A stretch of 64,000 nucleotides of DNA, from positions 62,001 through 126,000 of IMG/VR virus record IMGVR_UViG_3300042923_000281. One strand, 5' to 3'. The position numbers and the translations under genes were made by a program. The notes beneath the pieces were generated by a model. The model made no database searches, had not been told where the DNA came from, and saw only the letters and a list, made by a program, of their open reading frames with translations. Below, piece by piece: positions 8,001-16,664 of the stretch (position 1 is the first letter of the stretch; every line of letters begins with the position of its first letter). The stretch comes from a virus.

Positions 8001-9040
8001 TGTACAGGGACGTGCTGGTAGCGACGCTTCTGGTACATGCTGCGCTCAACGGCTGCCAAGTTACGGGCTGCGTCTTTATCACCGGCCTGAGCACGGCTTT
8101 CCAACGACGCACGCTGGTGCAACTTGCCGCCATAGATGCGACGCACTGCCAGCTTACGCTTGGCGTCCACGACCATCGGGCGCTTGAGGATGGTGAGGTT
8201 GTCAGACACAGTGATCGTCGAACCTTTACCTTCGACCAACTTAACAGCCTTGGCACTGGCCTCAGTCAGTTTGGTACGGGCTTCTTTGTTCTCGTCCACG
8301 TCAACCAGCAACTGCTCAAGGCTGACCTTCATGCCGCTGAACTGAATGTCCCCGTTGTAAGCCCCAGCACGTTGGTCATTGCCGAACGACAGGCTTTCAA
8401 ACGACACGCCAGTGTAGCTGTCCACCTTTTCCTTGGCAGCGCTGGAGTTACCCAGAATGCCCCAAGGGACATAATTGCCGTTGCCGTCAGTCTCTTCTTT
8501 CAGGTGACCGTCCAGCGTCTGCAACGCAGACTCCATCGACACTCCGCCGTAGTTATCGGAGTTGATGATACGGTCAATCGAGGATTCCGGCATAATCAGG
8601 ATTGGGTAGCTGCCGGTCTCGAACATTACATCGTTCAACATCGGATGCAGCAGCGGTCTAATCCTATAGGAATTATCGAAGAACTCCTGAACCTTCCTGA
8701 GAAGCGGCCCTGACAGGTTGCTATCCATGGATGTATCTTTGATGCTGTACAGCACCTTGGTGTCCGTCAAGTCACCAGGCGAGATCGTTGCCGAAATCAG
8801 AATCTGCCGCGCATAGTCCATGTCCGGCAAGACTTGGAACAGGTTGCGCGCATCTCGGATGTTACCGATGGTCGTATTGGCAACATGAGCCAGTACACGA
8901 CCATCGGGCAGCCGCATGTTTTTGCGTTGGTTGCCAGTTCCGTGGGGGTCGGCCTGTAGTTTGGAGATGGCTGCTTTGACCTCGTTCGGAATAGAACGGT
9001 TCGCAGCAAATCTCGTAAACCGCCGTACTTCGTCAGTCAT
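5084..9040 (-). CDS. Portal protein with a long Asp-Pro repeat tail, 1318 aa
   Basis: The first roughly 880 residues look like the very large portal of phiKZ-type phages, the dodecameric ring at the head vertex through which DNA is packaged. The call rests on size, a mixed helical body, and position next to the neck and tail genes near the capsid gene. From about residue 883 to 1272 the chain becomes an acidic low-complexity tail built from DPDA, DPNADP and DPVDP units. It ends in a highly charged E/K stretch and a basic terminus. Portals of this group are normally about 850-900 residues, so the tail is an extra of some 400 residues. The start at 9040 follows GAGG. Confidence 0.7.
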   Translation of the reverse strand: MTDEVRRFTRFAANRSIPNEVKAAISKLQADPHGTGNQRKNMRLPDGRVLAHVANTTIGNIRDARNLFQVLPDMDYARQILISATISPGDLTDTKVLYSIKDTSMDSNLSGPLLRKVQEFFDNSYRIRPLLHPMLNDVMFETGSYPILIMPESSIDRIINSDNYGGVSMESALQTLDGHLKEETDGNGNYVPWGILGNSSAAKEKVDSYTGVSFESLSFGNDQRAGAYNGDIQFSGMKVSLEQLLVDVDENKEARTKLTEASAKAVKLVEGKGSTITVSDNLTILKRPMVVDAKRKLAVRRIYGGKLHQRASLESRAQAGDKDAARNLAAVERSMYQKRRYQHVPVQPLLTHAQTGTETYGHPLVMHLPSESVIPIHVPGNPSEHVGYYVMLDIDGNPINVADQSSYYDDIRSQMNNVDSYASQIIQQARRGFEGSGGLQNEIVDELGKVYSDTVERDLLARLRSGALSGNYELGKTENINRIMFSRHMKGQKTVMLFVPPEMMTYIAFDYNEFGVGKSVLEDGKILGSIRASIMLANTLATLNNAVGGKTVEIGLDPEDEDPVSTVEFMLSEHAKVNSQGFSKIIGSTHPLGLADQIQNHGVNVVVSGNSRYPETTFNVNQREGQNKPVDAEFEETMRRRHIQMFGLSPEVMEGINQSDFATTVVQNNLMLLKRVIQSQEKFEPFLTDFVRRYVLNSGIFLTEMRQLISDNKQYLPDHIKGDPNLQDDMLQVDAFLYEFIEALCVGLPAPEVGDIKKSMESFDSYSEALDKVIDAYMNEEMFAADSSIGMEELIPNVKAVVKAEFQRRWLRHNNVMPELDVFNTVSEEEGSPVFDLLEASAEHLDGLNNSISEYVKKVVKAAKRRAKVLEKLTAGKTELEDAKNAATAGPEGGDGLDGGMDATDPNADPLADPDADPSLSGGDELDFDADPNADPAADPADPSLDPDADPAAADLDADPNADPAAELGDDSAIAEAPAEGADAAPADADPMAALDAPADGEPAPEGELDALADPDAEPTDPVDPDLDVAPTDPVDPEAPADPDLELPAGDEPVDPEAPVDPDAPAPDVDAPIPDADAPVTEEPADPVVDENADSDLIPQDNDVDPVPDTELGNNGLEVGDLADADVAAAEVDAENPELAPDEPAAPVEPVEEPTDPVDPVDPEAPDAPLEEEPTDPIDLDADPVEPVDPEAPIEEEGAPTDPIEEPTDPVDPDAEPVEPVDPEDPEAPVGDEPPVVEDEPVDPDAPVVEEPTDPVEPDADPEPPVVEEEEEKSEEEKEKDREKDKNQRKADAAVKALKLPNKGSILDNLPDNPPPKV
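5225..6390 (-). repeat. Asp-Pro low-complexity repeat in the portal tail
   Basis: Imperfect short codon repeats specify DP(A/V/N/E)D-type units, recoded with many synonymous changes, so selection appears to act on protein composition. A related repeat occurs in the putative inner-body gene at 40700-40990. Confidence 0.9.
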
Positions 9041-9074
9041 GTTTACCTCTATATATCCGTCTGGAAATCGAACG
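9041..9074. promoter_or_regulatory. Divergent promoter region
   Basis: The 34 bases between the divergent portal and 729-aa virion genes hold TCTATATATCC, an AT-rich core usable in either direction, plus the ribosome site of the portal. Both neighbours are virion genes, so a late promoter is likely. Confidence 0.45.
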
Positions 9075-11264
9075 ATGAGTAATCTTTATCAGATCTATCA
9101 CGAGTCGGTGACCAAACTGGCCGCCACCCTTGTGGTGAAAGATGAGGCTACTTGTCAGGTCCTCAATAGTCGCTTGTCTGCCCTCAAACAAGAGGTGAAA
9201 GACGATGCGCCTGAGACCTGGAAGTATTACCTCAACCTGAACGGCCGGTATCACCCGACCGACACGCTGATGAAAGTCACCTCTATGGACACCCATGAGG
9301 AAATCGACTTCACACGTGAGAATATGGACATCCACCGCGCTACTTGGCGTGAGTACCAATACGGGTCTCGGTATTACACCGAACTCATCACCAAATACCC
9401 GAAGCAGGACATGTTGATCCACGGGATTTTGAACCCGGTGGATATGGCCACGGCAATTGCCGCGCCGGATCATAGTATTCTCTATTTTGACTCTTCGTTG
9501 GTTGAAGGTCGGGAGACGAACCTGATTCCGAAGCTGCAAGAGTGGATCACGGCGCAGTTTACGCGTTGGGCACAGGACGATTACCGCATCAACAACAGTC
9601 TTTTCACGGCTGCACGGTTGGCAATCCTGTTCATGGCGATGCCGGGGGCTATTAAAAGCATCCGCAGTGAGAACTGCCACACTCCACAAGTGCACAGTTA
9701 CCACATTCGTCGTTACTTGGCCTCGTTCGGTCCTCTGGATCAGTACTACAGCCAGATGAACGAGTTCCAGCGCCTGTACTTCTACCGTAACATCCGTTAC
9801 ATCATGCGCAACAACGGTAAAGACGAGATCTTCCGTGAGTTGATCGACAATGTGATGACGGAACGCAACTTCCCGGTGGCTGAATACACCCTTCAGCAGA
9901 ATGATGCCGACGTGGTAGCAACGTTTGACCCGGCTATTCAGTACATGCGGTCCTCGATCAACGGGATTCCGTCTGCACTGGGTCTGGACATGAAGAACAC
10001 CCGCCAGATGTTGGACTTGCAGCGCACTTTGGCGCGTTCCAACCCTGGGGAAGAGGAATACGCTCAGGAGTACATCCCTGCATCGGCCGTTCGTAGCCTG
10101 AATGCTGAGGTGGACACCAAGGTCCTTGAATCCAACGTGCTCGACATGAAGGAATCGGAGCCTTACACCCTCGCTGATGTGCTGTTGAACCAGTGGATCT
10201 ACTTCGCTGACCTCGGCATCTATCAAACGGTGTTGACGTTGCAGCTTCCGAACGGTGGGGAGAGCTTTAAGCTGTCCATGAAGGAAGCGTTCATCGTTTA
10301 CCAGTACCTGTACATGCTGCGTCTGGGTGTGGACATGGTCGAGATCCCACAGATCAAGGCCAAACGTGTCCGTCGGATGCCCTTGCCGAAGTTTGAAGAG
10401 CTGCGTGGCATGACCACCAAGGCTCACACCTCCGACAAGTTCATTCACGCTGCATTAAAGGACAACGTCGACATCACCAGCTACGTCTCGGTCGATGCCT
10501 TCCTGGCCGTCTGTGAGAAGATCCAGCAGCGCATGCTGTTGCACCGTGACCTGTATGTGTTCCGGGAAGATCTCTGGACGTACGCTGAGATGCAGTTGAT
10601 GTGTAACCGCTTCTATGCTGACATCCCAGTGGACATGGATCACGGGCAGAACTATTCAGCGTGGCTTCGGACACGTGGCCTCAGTTTTGAGAGCTACACT
10701 CCGGCTGAGCTGGATGAGATCATGCTCAACATCATCAACCAGGCGACTGGTCTGAAGTTGCGCACTGCCATGACCCTGCAACAGATCCAACGGGCCATGC
10801 TCAACATCATGTCGCAGCTGTCCTCGTACAGCGTGCAGTACATTCAACAGATCAACGAAGACGCCGTGGTCATGTTTGACTGGGGTCACGTCCGTTGGCA
10901 CAACCAAGGTGGTACTGCCGCCCACGACATTCGATTGCCTGCCACGTTGGCCGTGCCCATGGAGTTCCACGGGGCTGCTAAGTTGCACCAGTTGATTGAC
11001 GTCAGTGGTGTCACCATCCAGACCATGGATCAGCACTCTGCCCATGACATGGAAGTGGACATTGGCTTGGAGTTTGAACTGTCAGGACTGAACCAGTTCT
11101 TGGCACACGGTGTGGCACTGGGTACCCTCTTCGGAGTCGTGACTCAACCACAAGTGGACTTGGCGACCCTCACCGGTAAGAAAGTCGTGATCCCGTCATT
11201 GACCACCAAACCGATTGCTGATCTTTTCAACAGGACGCAGACCGATGACTTCACAAATCCTTAA
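9075..11264 (+). CDS. Virion structural protein, 729 aa
   Basis: The ATG at 9075 is the likely start; the frame also runs 53 codons further upstream, but only as an antisense shadow of the portal gene. The product is soluble and rich in aromatic residues, with no enzyme motif. It heads a plus-strand run of five genes with tight spacing that directly abuts the portal gene. In phiKZ-type genomes the genes next to the portal encode neck and tail-sheath-associated proteins. The role is inferred from position only. Confidence 0.65.
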   Translation: MSNLYQIYHESVTKLAATLVVKDEATCQVLNSRLSALKQEVKDDAPETWKYYLNLNGRYHPTDTLMKVTSMDTHEEIDFTRENMDIHRATWREYQYGSRYYTELITKYPKQDMLIHGILNPVDMATAIAAPDHSILYFDSSLVEGRETNLIPKLQEWITAQFTRWAQDDYRINNSLFTAARLAILFMAMPGAIKSIRSENCHTPQVHSYHIRRYLASFGPLDQYYSQMNEFQRLYFYRNIRYIMRNNGKDEIFRELIDNVMTERNFPVAEYTLQQNDADVVATFDPAIQYMRSSINGIPSALGLDMKNTRQMLDLQRTLARSNPGEEEYAQEYIPASAVRSLNAEVDTKVLESNVLDMKESEPYTLADVLLNQWIYFADLGIYQTVLTLQLPNGGESFKLSMKEAFIVYQYLYMLRLGVDMVEIPQIKAKRVRRMPLPKFEELRGMTTKAHTSDKFIHAALKDNVDITSYVSVDAFLAVCEKIQQRMLLHRDLYVFREDLWTYAEMQLMCNRFYADIPVDMDHGQNYSAWLRTRGLSFESYTPAELDEIMLNIINQATGLKLRTAMTLQQIQRAMLNIMSQLSSYSVQYIQQINEDAVVMFDWGHVRWHNQGGTAAHDIRLPATLAVPMEFHGAAKLHQLIDVSGVTIQTMDQHSAHDMEVDIGLEFELSGLNQFLAHGVALGTLFGVVTQPQVDLATLTGKKVVIPSLTTKPIADLFNRTQTDDFTNP

Positions 11265-12225
11265 CGGGACGCAGCTGGCTCTGACGGCCCTCCAGGTGTC
11301 TGACGAGGAGGCCTTCAAACAGCTTCTGAGCACGCTACTCAAGAACAGCGCAGACTCGGCTGGCTTTGAGTACAGCGACGTCACAGCAGACCCTACAGAC
11401 CCTAAGTACGCCACTGCTTTGGTCAAGGTCAATCGGGATAAAGCCCACGTGTCTCTCTGGCCGTATCAGGGGGCACAGCCCATCCGTTACAAGCGCATCC
11501 CAGTGACTGCCTTGGTGACGCGTTACGGTAAGGTCATTCGTGCTGACCTACCTACCACCACCCGTGAACTGATGCGGATCTACCTGACCTCCAATGGCTT
11601 GGCAGATCGCTCGGAGCAGGTGGTGGACCAACCTGTCTCCGCCGTGGGCGATCAGGTGATTACCGTTAACCCCGGGCAGTTCCTGCTCTGGGGTGGTGCA
11701 CCGTTCACGATCAAGCCCAAGCAACGTCAGTTGGTAGACGTCATCAAAGAGACCACCTTGGTGGGCTTCCGGGAAGTGGGTTACTTCAGCAACGATCCGA
11801 AAGAACGACTGCTGAACCAGATGCAGGCAGACAACACGTTGCCGTATCCACTGGAACCTGCCCTGACCTCGTTTGGTGAGCCCCTCAAGATCTCCGGATA
11901 CCGGTACGACAACACTCAGATCCGAGCCACTGCCACAGGCGATGGTTTCTACTTGGGTGATGTGGACTTGGTGTACACCCGGTACGACTTTGGTTGGAGC
12001 ACCAACGGGTCACAGTTCTTGGTGAACGGTCCGTCAGTGCCGACCATCCAGTACATGGTGCAGCAGGTAGCGTTGCAGACCGGGTTCCCCATCACGGCAG
12101 CAGATGTGAATGCACAGGCTTACCCGTCGATTCCATCGGGGACGCTGGAGACGCTGACGATCACCTTCAAAGAGGACAACCTGCGCTACACGGGCGAGTT
12201 GACCATCGACTATAAGGCTAACTGA
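11245..12225 (+). CDS. Virion structural protein, 326 aa
   Basis: The ATG at 11245 follows CAGGA and overlaps the upstream gene by 20 bases. The C-terminal hundred residues show a pattern also seen in the next genes and in the 36978 gene: a helix, then TGFxIxxxDV, a variable loop, and a final LRYxGELTI-type strand. This suggests a shared virion domain. It is probably part of the neck, tail or baseplate set. There is no membrane segment or signal peptide. Confidence 0.65.
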   Translation: MTSQILNGTQLALTALQVSDEEAFKQLLSTLLKNSADSAGFEYSDVTADPTDPKYATALVKVNRDKAHVSLWPYQGAQPIRYKRIPVTALVTRYGKVIRADLPTTTRELMRIYLTSNGLADRSEQVVDQPVSAVGDQVITVNPGQFLLWGGAPFTIKPKQRQLVDVIKETTLVGFREVGYFSNDPKERLLNQMQADNTLPYPLEPALTSFGEPLKISGYRYDNTQIRATATGDGFYLGDVDLVYTRYDFGWSTNGSQFLVNGPSVPTIQYMVQQVALQTGFPITAADVNAQAYPSIPSGTLETLTITFKEDNLRYTGELTIDYKAN

Positions 12226-12227
12226 TC

Positions 12228-12671
12228 ATGTCCAACTTCTCCCTTGATCAACTGCTCACTTACACCCCGTTCCAAGCGATGCTGATCGCCTTCAATGAAA
12301 CCCACGGCACCCAACTCAACCCGCGCTTCGTGGGACTGGATCAGGTGCTGAGCAGCGAAGGCCCAGACATCACTGTACGGCTCAAGGCCATTCCCCAGCG
12401 CAGCAACTCTGAGGCAAACCGCTTCAGTGGCAAAGGGGACATCACAGTGACTCGCTTGAACTTGACTGATTTGTTTCCTCAGCCATTCGTCATGGACTAC
12501 TTCGGTGAGGTGGTCAGTCACGACGTGGCCCGAACCATCACGCAACGCACCGGTATCGTCTTTGATGAATCGGACTTTGAATCCGTGGTCCTCACGCCTG
12601 AGAACGCCATCCTGAAAGCGGGTCCTAACTCGCTGCGGTGGTACGGGCAGATGACCATCCTGAAAGCTTAG
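12228..12671 (+). CDS. Virion structural protein, 147 aa
   Basis: It starts two bases after the stop of the 326-aa gene. Almost the whole chain matches the domain at the C-terminus of that neighbour: RTGIVFDESDF, then an LRWYGQMTI strand near the end. It looks like a single-domain paralogue. Such small repeated domains are common in jumbo phage tails and baseplates; the precise position in the virion is not known. Confidence 0.65.
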   Translation: MSNFSLDQLLTYTPFQAMLIAFNETHGTQLNPRFVGLDQVLSSEGPDITVRLKAIPQRSNSEANRFSGKGDITVTRLNLTDLFPQPFVMDYFGEVVSHDVARTITQRTGIVFDESDFESVVLTPENAILKAGPNSLRWYGQMTILKA

Positions 12672-12679
12672 AGGTGACC

Positions 12680-13690
12680 ATGTACGTCCGCCCGTTGCGG
12701 TATAACAAGCCCGCTAACCAACTGCTACTGGACATCATGAACATGACCAACCAAACGGCCATCGAGCCTTGGCAGGTCAAGTTCGGTCTCCCGTACCCGG
12801 TCTCGGAGCCTGCTCCACAGATCAACGTTCAACACCTGAACGATTACAACAACCACCGTCCTACGGGCAACACCCTCACCGGCATTGAAGTCATTCCGAC
12901 CCCTGAGTCAGGGTGGCGCAAGTCAGCGCAGTTGGTGTACCGTCGCCGTGTGATTCAGGACCTCTTCATCTCTGTACCGTTCGTGATCTACTGCGTGGAC
13001 AACTCGGATGAGGTAATTCTGAAAGCTTTAAGCGAACAGTATGGTCTCTACCTTGATAAAGAACTCGTCACACTGGAGTTCGTCGAGGTGAGTCTGAATG
13101 AAGTACTGTTCCGTACGCACATGGGTTCCATCTTGGAGACCGACGCGTGTTCTGACTTCGTACAACCGATTGCTTACAACCTCATCATCAAGATGAAGCC
13201 CGAGCATCCGATTTACGTTGGCGAGATCCACGTCTACATCCGGGAAGCTGTCCAATTCCTCAACCGCGACATCAAGACCACCTTGGAAGTCCTGAAGTAC
13301 TTGGGACCTGAGGAGCATCACAAGATGCCGGCCGAGATGATCCTGCCAAACAACCGCTTCGTGGACCATGACTACGTCATGAAGAACCTGAAGCCGGGCG
13401 ACTTGGTAGAGAAGTGGATTGTGGACACAGCCAAGGCCATCACTGGCGACGACTGGGTATTCACGCAGAACCAGAACCCCTTCAACCTCTACGGTACGAA
13501 GGTGGTTTACAACGGTTTGAACACGGGTGAGGTTTACATTAACGATCCAAAGGTGTCCAACATCTTGATCGTTCAATTCTCCGATGAACACTGCACGAAT
13601 ATCCGTGGGCAATGGGTTATCGGGTACTACAACCGTGACTCGTGGCTGCGTCGTGAAAGGATCGATAATCTCCCGATCCAAGACCAGTAA
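12680..13690 (+). CDS. Virion structural protein, 336 aa
   Basis: The ATG at 12680 follows GAGGTGA. The chain contains two regions like the domain of the previous two genes, with TGDDWVFTQNQNPFNLYG late in the sequence. It is tightly clustered with the other virion genes. No enzymatic motif is visible. The role in tail or neck assembly is inferred from context. Confidence 0.63.
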   Translation: MYVRPLRYNKPANQLLLDIMNMTNQTAIEPWQVKFGLPYPVSEPAPQINVQHLNDYNNHRPTGNTLTGIEVIPTPESGWRKSAQLVYRRRVIQDLFISVPFVIYCVDNSDEVILKALSEQYGLYLDKELVTLEFVEVSLNEVLFRTHMGSILETDACSDFVQPIAYNLIIKMKPEHPIYVGEIHVYIREAVQFLNRDIKTTLEVLKYLGPEEHHKMPAEMILPNNRFVDHDYVMKNLKPGDLVEKWIVDTAKAITGDDWVFTQNQNPFNLYGTKVVYNGLNTGEVYINDPKVSNILIVQFSDEHCTNIRGQWVIGYYNRDSWLRRERIDNLPIQDQ

Positions 13691-13742
13691 TCCCCGCGCT
13701 ATCGTATGAACTGTATTTCTTTCTGACCATAAAGGCCGCCCC

Positions 13743-14621
13743 ATGCAAAAGATCGTCCCGACGCAGTTGTCGAACTATCTCCAAGTGTCCAACTTTCTGG
13801 GCACTCCGTTCGAGAAGTTCGACAACACCACGTTGAACCAGAAGTTCGACATCCAAGCGAATGCCGTGCTTCAACCGAACATGCGCCCTACGCTTCAGTT
13901 CTACACCATCGGTATCGGTGGTCACACCTACACCATGGGGCCGAACGAGATCCCGCTGTCCGACATCCTGGACCACAGCTCGGGTGACGCAGGGTTGTTC
14001 AAACACCTGCCGTTCGTGATCCGACCGATCAACGACGACCTCACGCCAGGCGAGCGCACCAAGTACTGCCTGCGCAAGACCATCACGGTTGACAACGTCA
14101 GCTACTACGCCTACTACGGTAAGCGCCTGAGCATGGACGGCGTAGTGCCGAAGATGACCAAGCGTACCATGGTCGACGGTCAGCCAGACATCGAGGAATA
14201 CGTCTACACCGAGAAGAACCTGTCGCCCACTCCGGCGTCGATTCCGAACGATGAAGCGGTCACCACCAGCAACGAGTACCTGGCCACTTCGGCCATCGTG
14301 CCCATGCCGTTCACCGAGCAAGACGTCGCTGAAATGTACAACGTGGCAGAGATCCTCTTCGGCGACCGCCGGATGGCGATCATCTCCGAGTTTGGTTTCT
14401 GCACCGCGGTCATGGCGGACGTCTCCATCAACACCTCGGCTGGCTCTGTCCAGTTCAAGGAAGCCATCGGTGCGCAGATCACTGCGATCATCAGTGGCCA
14501 CTACGAGCTGATCTTCAACAGCAAAGGCTTTGACTTCAACCTTGAAGTAGGTGCTGTCCAACCTCTGCTGGCTACCGGTCAGATCCCAACCATTACCATG
14601 TCGCTACTCGGCGGGGTTTAA
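13743..14621 (+). CDS. Virion structural protein, 292 aa
   Basis: The ATG at 13743 lies 52 bases after the preceding gene, with a purine-rich AAAGG stretch upstream. The protein is beta-rich by composition, with a Gly-rich GIGGHTYTMGP segment near residue 60, and ends in a hydrophobic LLGGV. It is the last virion gene of this run. No enzyme motif, signal peptide or membrane segment is seen. Confidence 0.63.
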   Translation: MQKIVPTQLSNYLQVSNFLGTPFEKFDNTTLNQKFDIQANAVLQPNMRPTLQFYTIGIGGHTYTMGPNEIPLSDILDHSSGDAGLFKHLPFVIRPINDDLTPGERTKYCLRKTITVDNVSYYAYYGKRLSMDGVVPKMTKRTMVDGQPDIEEYVYTEKNLSPTPASIPNDEAVTTSNEYLATSAIVPMPFTEQDVAEMYNVAEILFGDRRMAIISEFGFCTAVMADVSINTSAGSVQFKEAIGAQITAIISGHYELIFNSKGFDFNLEVGAVQPLLATGQIPTITMSLLGGV

Positions 14622-14643
14622 CGTAACTGCCTAAGGTGAGAAC

Positions 14644-15240
14644 ATGAAATACCAAGACGATTCATACATCTACCGGATCATGGCGATCGATAACGGTTCG
14701 TCCATGTTGGGGATGGTGATTGTTCTTCTCGACCTTAGGCTGGGTCACTACCACGTCGTTACGAAAGAGACGTTCGTGGCAGAAAAGCTCATCTCGCGTC
14801 ACGAAGGGACCGTAGTGTCTCATGGCGCCAGATGGGCGAGACAGAACACCCTAAAGGATTGTGTCCGTCGAGAACTGCACTACCACAACCCACATGCGGT
14901 TGCAGTTGAGACTCCGTTCTTCATGCCTCGGCGTGTACAGAGTTTCGAGACCTTGACAGAGATGATGATCTTCATCCGCCAAGCGGTAGAGGATCATTCG
15001 GGAAGGGACATCTACCGAGTAACTCCAGGCGAAGCTAAGCGTGCTGTCCAACCAGCTAAGTCAGGGAAGTTCACCATGAAGAAGGTCGTAATCAAAGATT
15101 GCGTCCTTGCCATGACCAACATTAGCTACAACGAGGACATTGATAAACACACCCTGACGGAACACGAGTACGATGCCATCGCCGTAGCAGTTGCTCACGG
15201 TGAAGCGATTCGAAAAGCGACCGGGTTCCTCAGGAAGTAG
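14644..15240 (+). CDS. RuvC-like Holliday junction resolvase, 198 aa
   Basis: The RNase H-like fold is visible from three acidic sites: D16 in the first strand (MAIDNGS), E89 in AVETPFF, and E175/D177 in EHEYDAIAVA. The length fits RuvC-family resolvases. These enzymes cut four-way junctions and, in phages, resolve replication and recombination branches before packaging. Its place at the end of a virion gene run, close to the portal, fits a role in debranching DNA for packaging. The ATG at 14644 follows AAGGTGAG. Confidence 0.78.
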   Translation: MKYQDDSYIYRIMAIDNGSSMLGMVIVLLDLRLGHYHVVTKETFVAEKLISRHEGTVVSHGARWARQNTLKDCVRRELHYHNPHAVAVETPFFMPRRVQSFETLTEMMIFIRQAVEDHSGRDIYRVTPGEAKRAVQPAKSGKFTMKKVVIKDCVLAMTNISYNEDIDKHTLTEHEYDAIAVAVAHGEAIRKATGFLRK

Positions 15241-15257
15241 CCTGTGAGGAATACGTC

Positions 15258-15722
15258 ATGCTCTTGTCTGACGTTATAAAGGTCTTGGGGAACACTCCCT
15301 TAAAAGCGTTCCCCTGGGGTTGCGTCGTAAAAGACACGGTAAACTTGTTCGTGGATGAGTCGAACAAGATCACGGAAGATTCCACTGGCATGGATGTCAC
15401 TACCGCCTTGGATTCTCTCTCTGCTGAGACACGCGATCTGGTTCTTCGAGCAAACCTCGACCCAGCTCGTCAGTGTGTAGCCACTCCCGCTGGGGGCGGG
15501 ATGGTTATCGAGCATGAAGGGGAGTCAGCGACTCTCGATGACACTGCTGCCTTACGCAGTGCCATGCTCAATCCGCTCTTCATGACATGTCTTGCCATGG
15601 TGTTTGTTCCACTGACCATGGCGTCGTACATGATCTCCAACCTGTCCGTTCACAAAGGCTTCCATTGGGGAGAGCTGTTCTCGGCTCTCTTCAAAGTCTT
15701 TGGCTTTTCACTTGGAGACTAA
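15258..15722 (+). CDS. Single-pass membrane protein, 154 aa
   Basis: A soluble N-terminal part of about 95 residues is followed by one strong hydrophobic segment (about residues 104-126: LFMTCLAMVF and on) and a short C-terminal tail. The start follows GTGAGGAA. It is one codon from the next small membrane gene, so the pair is probably translated together. A lysis or membrane-organising role is possible but not shown. Confidence 0.65.
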   Translation: MLLSDVIKVLGNTPLKAFPWGCVVKDTVNLFVDESNKITEDSTGMDVTTALDSLSAETRDLVLRANLDPARQCVATPAGGGMVIEHEGESATLDDTAALRSAMLNPLFMTCLAMVFVPLTMASYMISNLSVHKGFHWGELFSALFKVFGFSLGD

Positions 15723-15724
15723 TC

Positions 15725-15937
15725 ATGAGCGAAGAAAGCAATTCCGTAGCAAGGGCCACAAAGAAGCCCGGCTTCACCTCCTACATCGCCATTGCCATTG
15801 TCGTTCTGGTATTGGGTTCCTTTGCGATCGAAGCTGTCGCCGCGCTCAAGGAAGGCCGGAGCATCAATTTCGAGCTGGTTAACAAACTGCTCGATACGTT
15901 GATGTCGCTGATGAATACTCCGTCACCGACTGAGTAA
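15725..15937 (+). CDS. Small membrane protein, 70 aa
   Basis: The ATG at 15725 lies two bases after the upstream stop. A hydrophobic segment spans about residues 19-38 (IAIAIVVLVLGSFAIEAV), between a basic N-terminus and an amphipathic C-terminal half. It pairs with the 154-aa membrane protein in an operon ended by a very strong hairpin. The topology would suit a holin-like or accessory membrane protein; the function is unknown. Confidence 0.65.
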   Translation: MSEESNSVARATKKPGFTSYIAIAIVVLVLGSFAIEAVAALKEGRSINFELVNKLLDTLMSLMNTPSPTE

Positions 15938-15940
15938 CAA

Positions 15941-15984
15941 CATAGAGAGCCACCCGCCTGTTTAAGGGCGGGTGGCTCTCTATG
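15941..15984. terminator. Bidirectional terminator at a convergent junction
   Basis: An 18-bp perfect stem (15941-15958 with 15967-15984) with an 8-base loop sits between converging genes. The stem ends are CATAG/CTATG, followed by CCG, as in the other convergent junctions. Confidence 0.85.
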
Positions 15985-15987
15985 CCG

Positions 15988-16644
15988 TCATTTGCGTTTA
16001 TGCTGCGGGTTCGGGATTTCGTAGTGATTGGCGAACAAGTCACGTACGTACTCCGAGTCCTCTGCCGATTTCTTGCCCGGCTTGATGACGCGAGTGATCT
16101 CGATCTTGAAGGGGATCTTGATCTCACTGACCGAGACGCCCTCAGGGACCTCCAGATCGATCTTCACGACGTTGCACTGCTTACCGTCGGCATCATTGAA
16201 GACATCGACCTGTAGCTCGTGCTCAGTGCCTTCCAGCGGGAAGAAGTAGCGGGTCTTCACCAAGCCATTGGGTACGAGGCCAGCGAAGATGTTGAAAGTG
16301 GCTTCGCCAATCTCGATCTCGTTCTCATCGCTACCATCAGGCTGCTTCTGCTTGATGGTCTGCTCGTACTTCACAGCAGCACCTTCGCCTTCACCCTCAC
16401 GGGTCATCCGGACACGGATACTGCCAAAGATGCCAGCGTCCTTACCGAAGTCGCACGGCATGCCCCATTGTTCCTGGTACTCTTTACCACGAGCACCTGC
16501 TTGCATCGCTGCAAGGTCGTCTACGCGTCCGTAGATCTCGTATTCACGTTCCTTGACAGTCTGCCCATCCGCAGGGGCCAGCGCCTCCAGAGAGGTGGTC
16601 ACAGGCGGGTTGAGGAGGGTTGCTAATACTGCTTTTGCATTCAT
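15988..16644 (-). CDS. CYTH-like (triphosphate tunnel) domain protein, 218 aa
   Basis: The start at 16644 follows AAGGAT. From residue 31 the chain follows the CYTH order. First come paired acidic residues in strand one (EREYEI), then RVRM, a basic YEQTIKQK strand, an acidic NEIEIGEATF, KTRYFFP, a DVF strand, and KIDLEVPE near the end. Known CYTH proteins bind triphosphates in a beta barrel and act as RNA or thiamine triphosphatases, or as class IV adenylate cyclases. The usual lysine of the ExExK motif is not evident, so activity is uncertain. TTSLEAL at residues 16-22 resembles the head-protease motif. No signal peptide is seen. Confidence 0.5.
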   Translation of the reverse strand: MNAKAVLATLLNPPVTTSLEALAPADGQTVKEREYEIYGRVDDLAAMQAGARGKEYQEQWGMPCDFGKDAGIFGSIRVRMTREGEGEGAAVKYEQTIKQKQPDGSDENEIEIGEATFNIFAGLVPNGLVKTRYFFPLEGTEHELQVDVFNDADGKQCNVVKIDLEVPEGVSVSEIKIPFKIEITRVIKPGKKSAEDSEYVRDLFANHYEIPNPQHKRK

Positions 16645-16664
16645 GATCGGTATCCTTGCTTCAA

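Noticed and set aside
6884-8713. 609-codon plus-strand frame
   Set aside because: It is antisense to the portal gene in a long run of rare-type composition (His, Val, Arg rich) and has no ribosome site; it reflects codon bias of the real gene.
9033-10448. 471-codon minus-strand frame
   Set aside because: Antisense to the 729-aa virion gene; composition is typical of a shadow frame.
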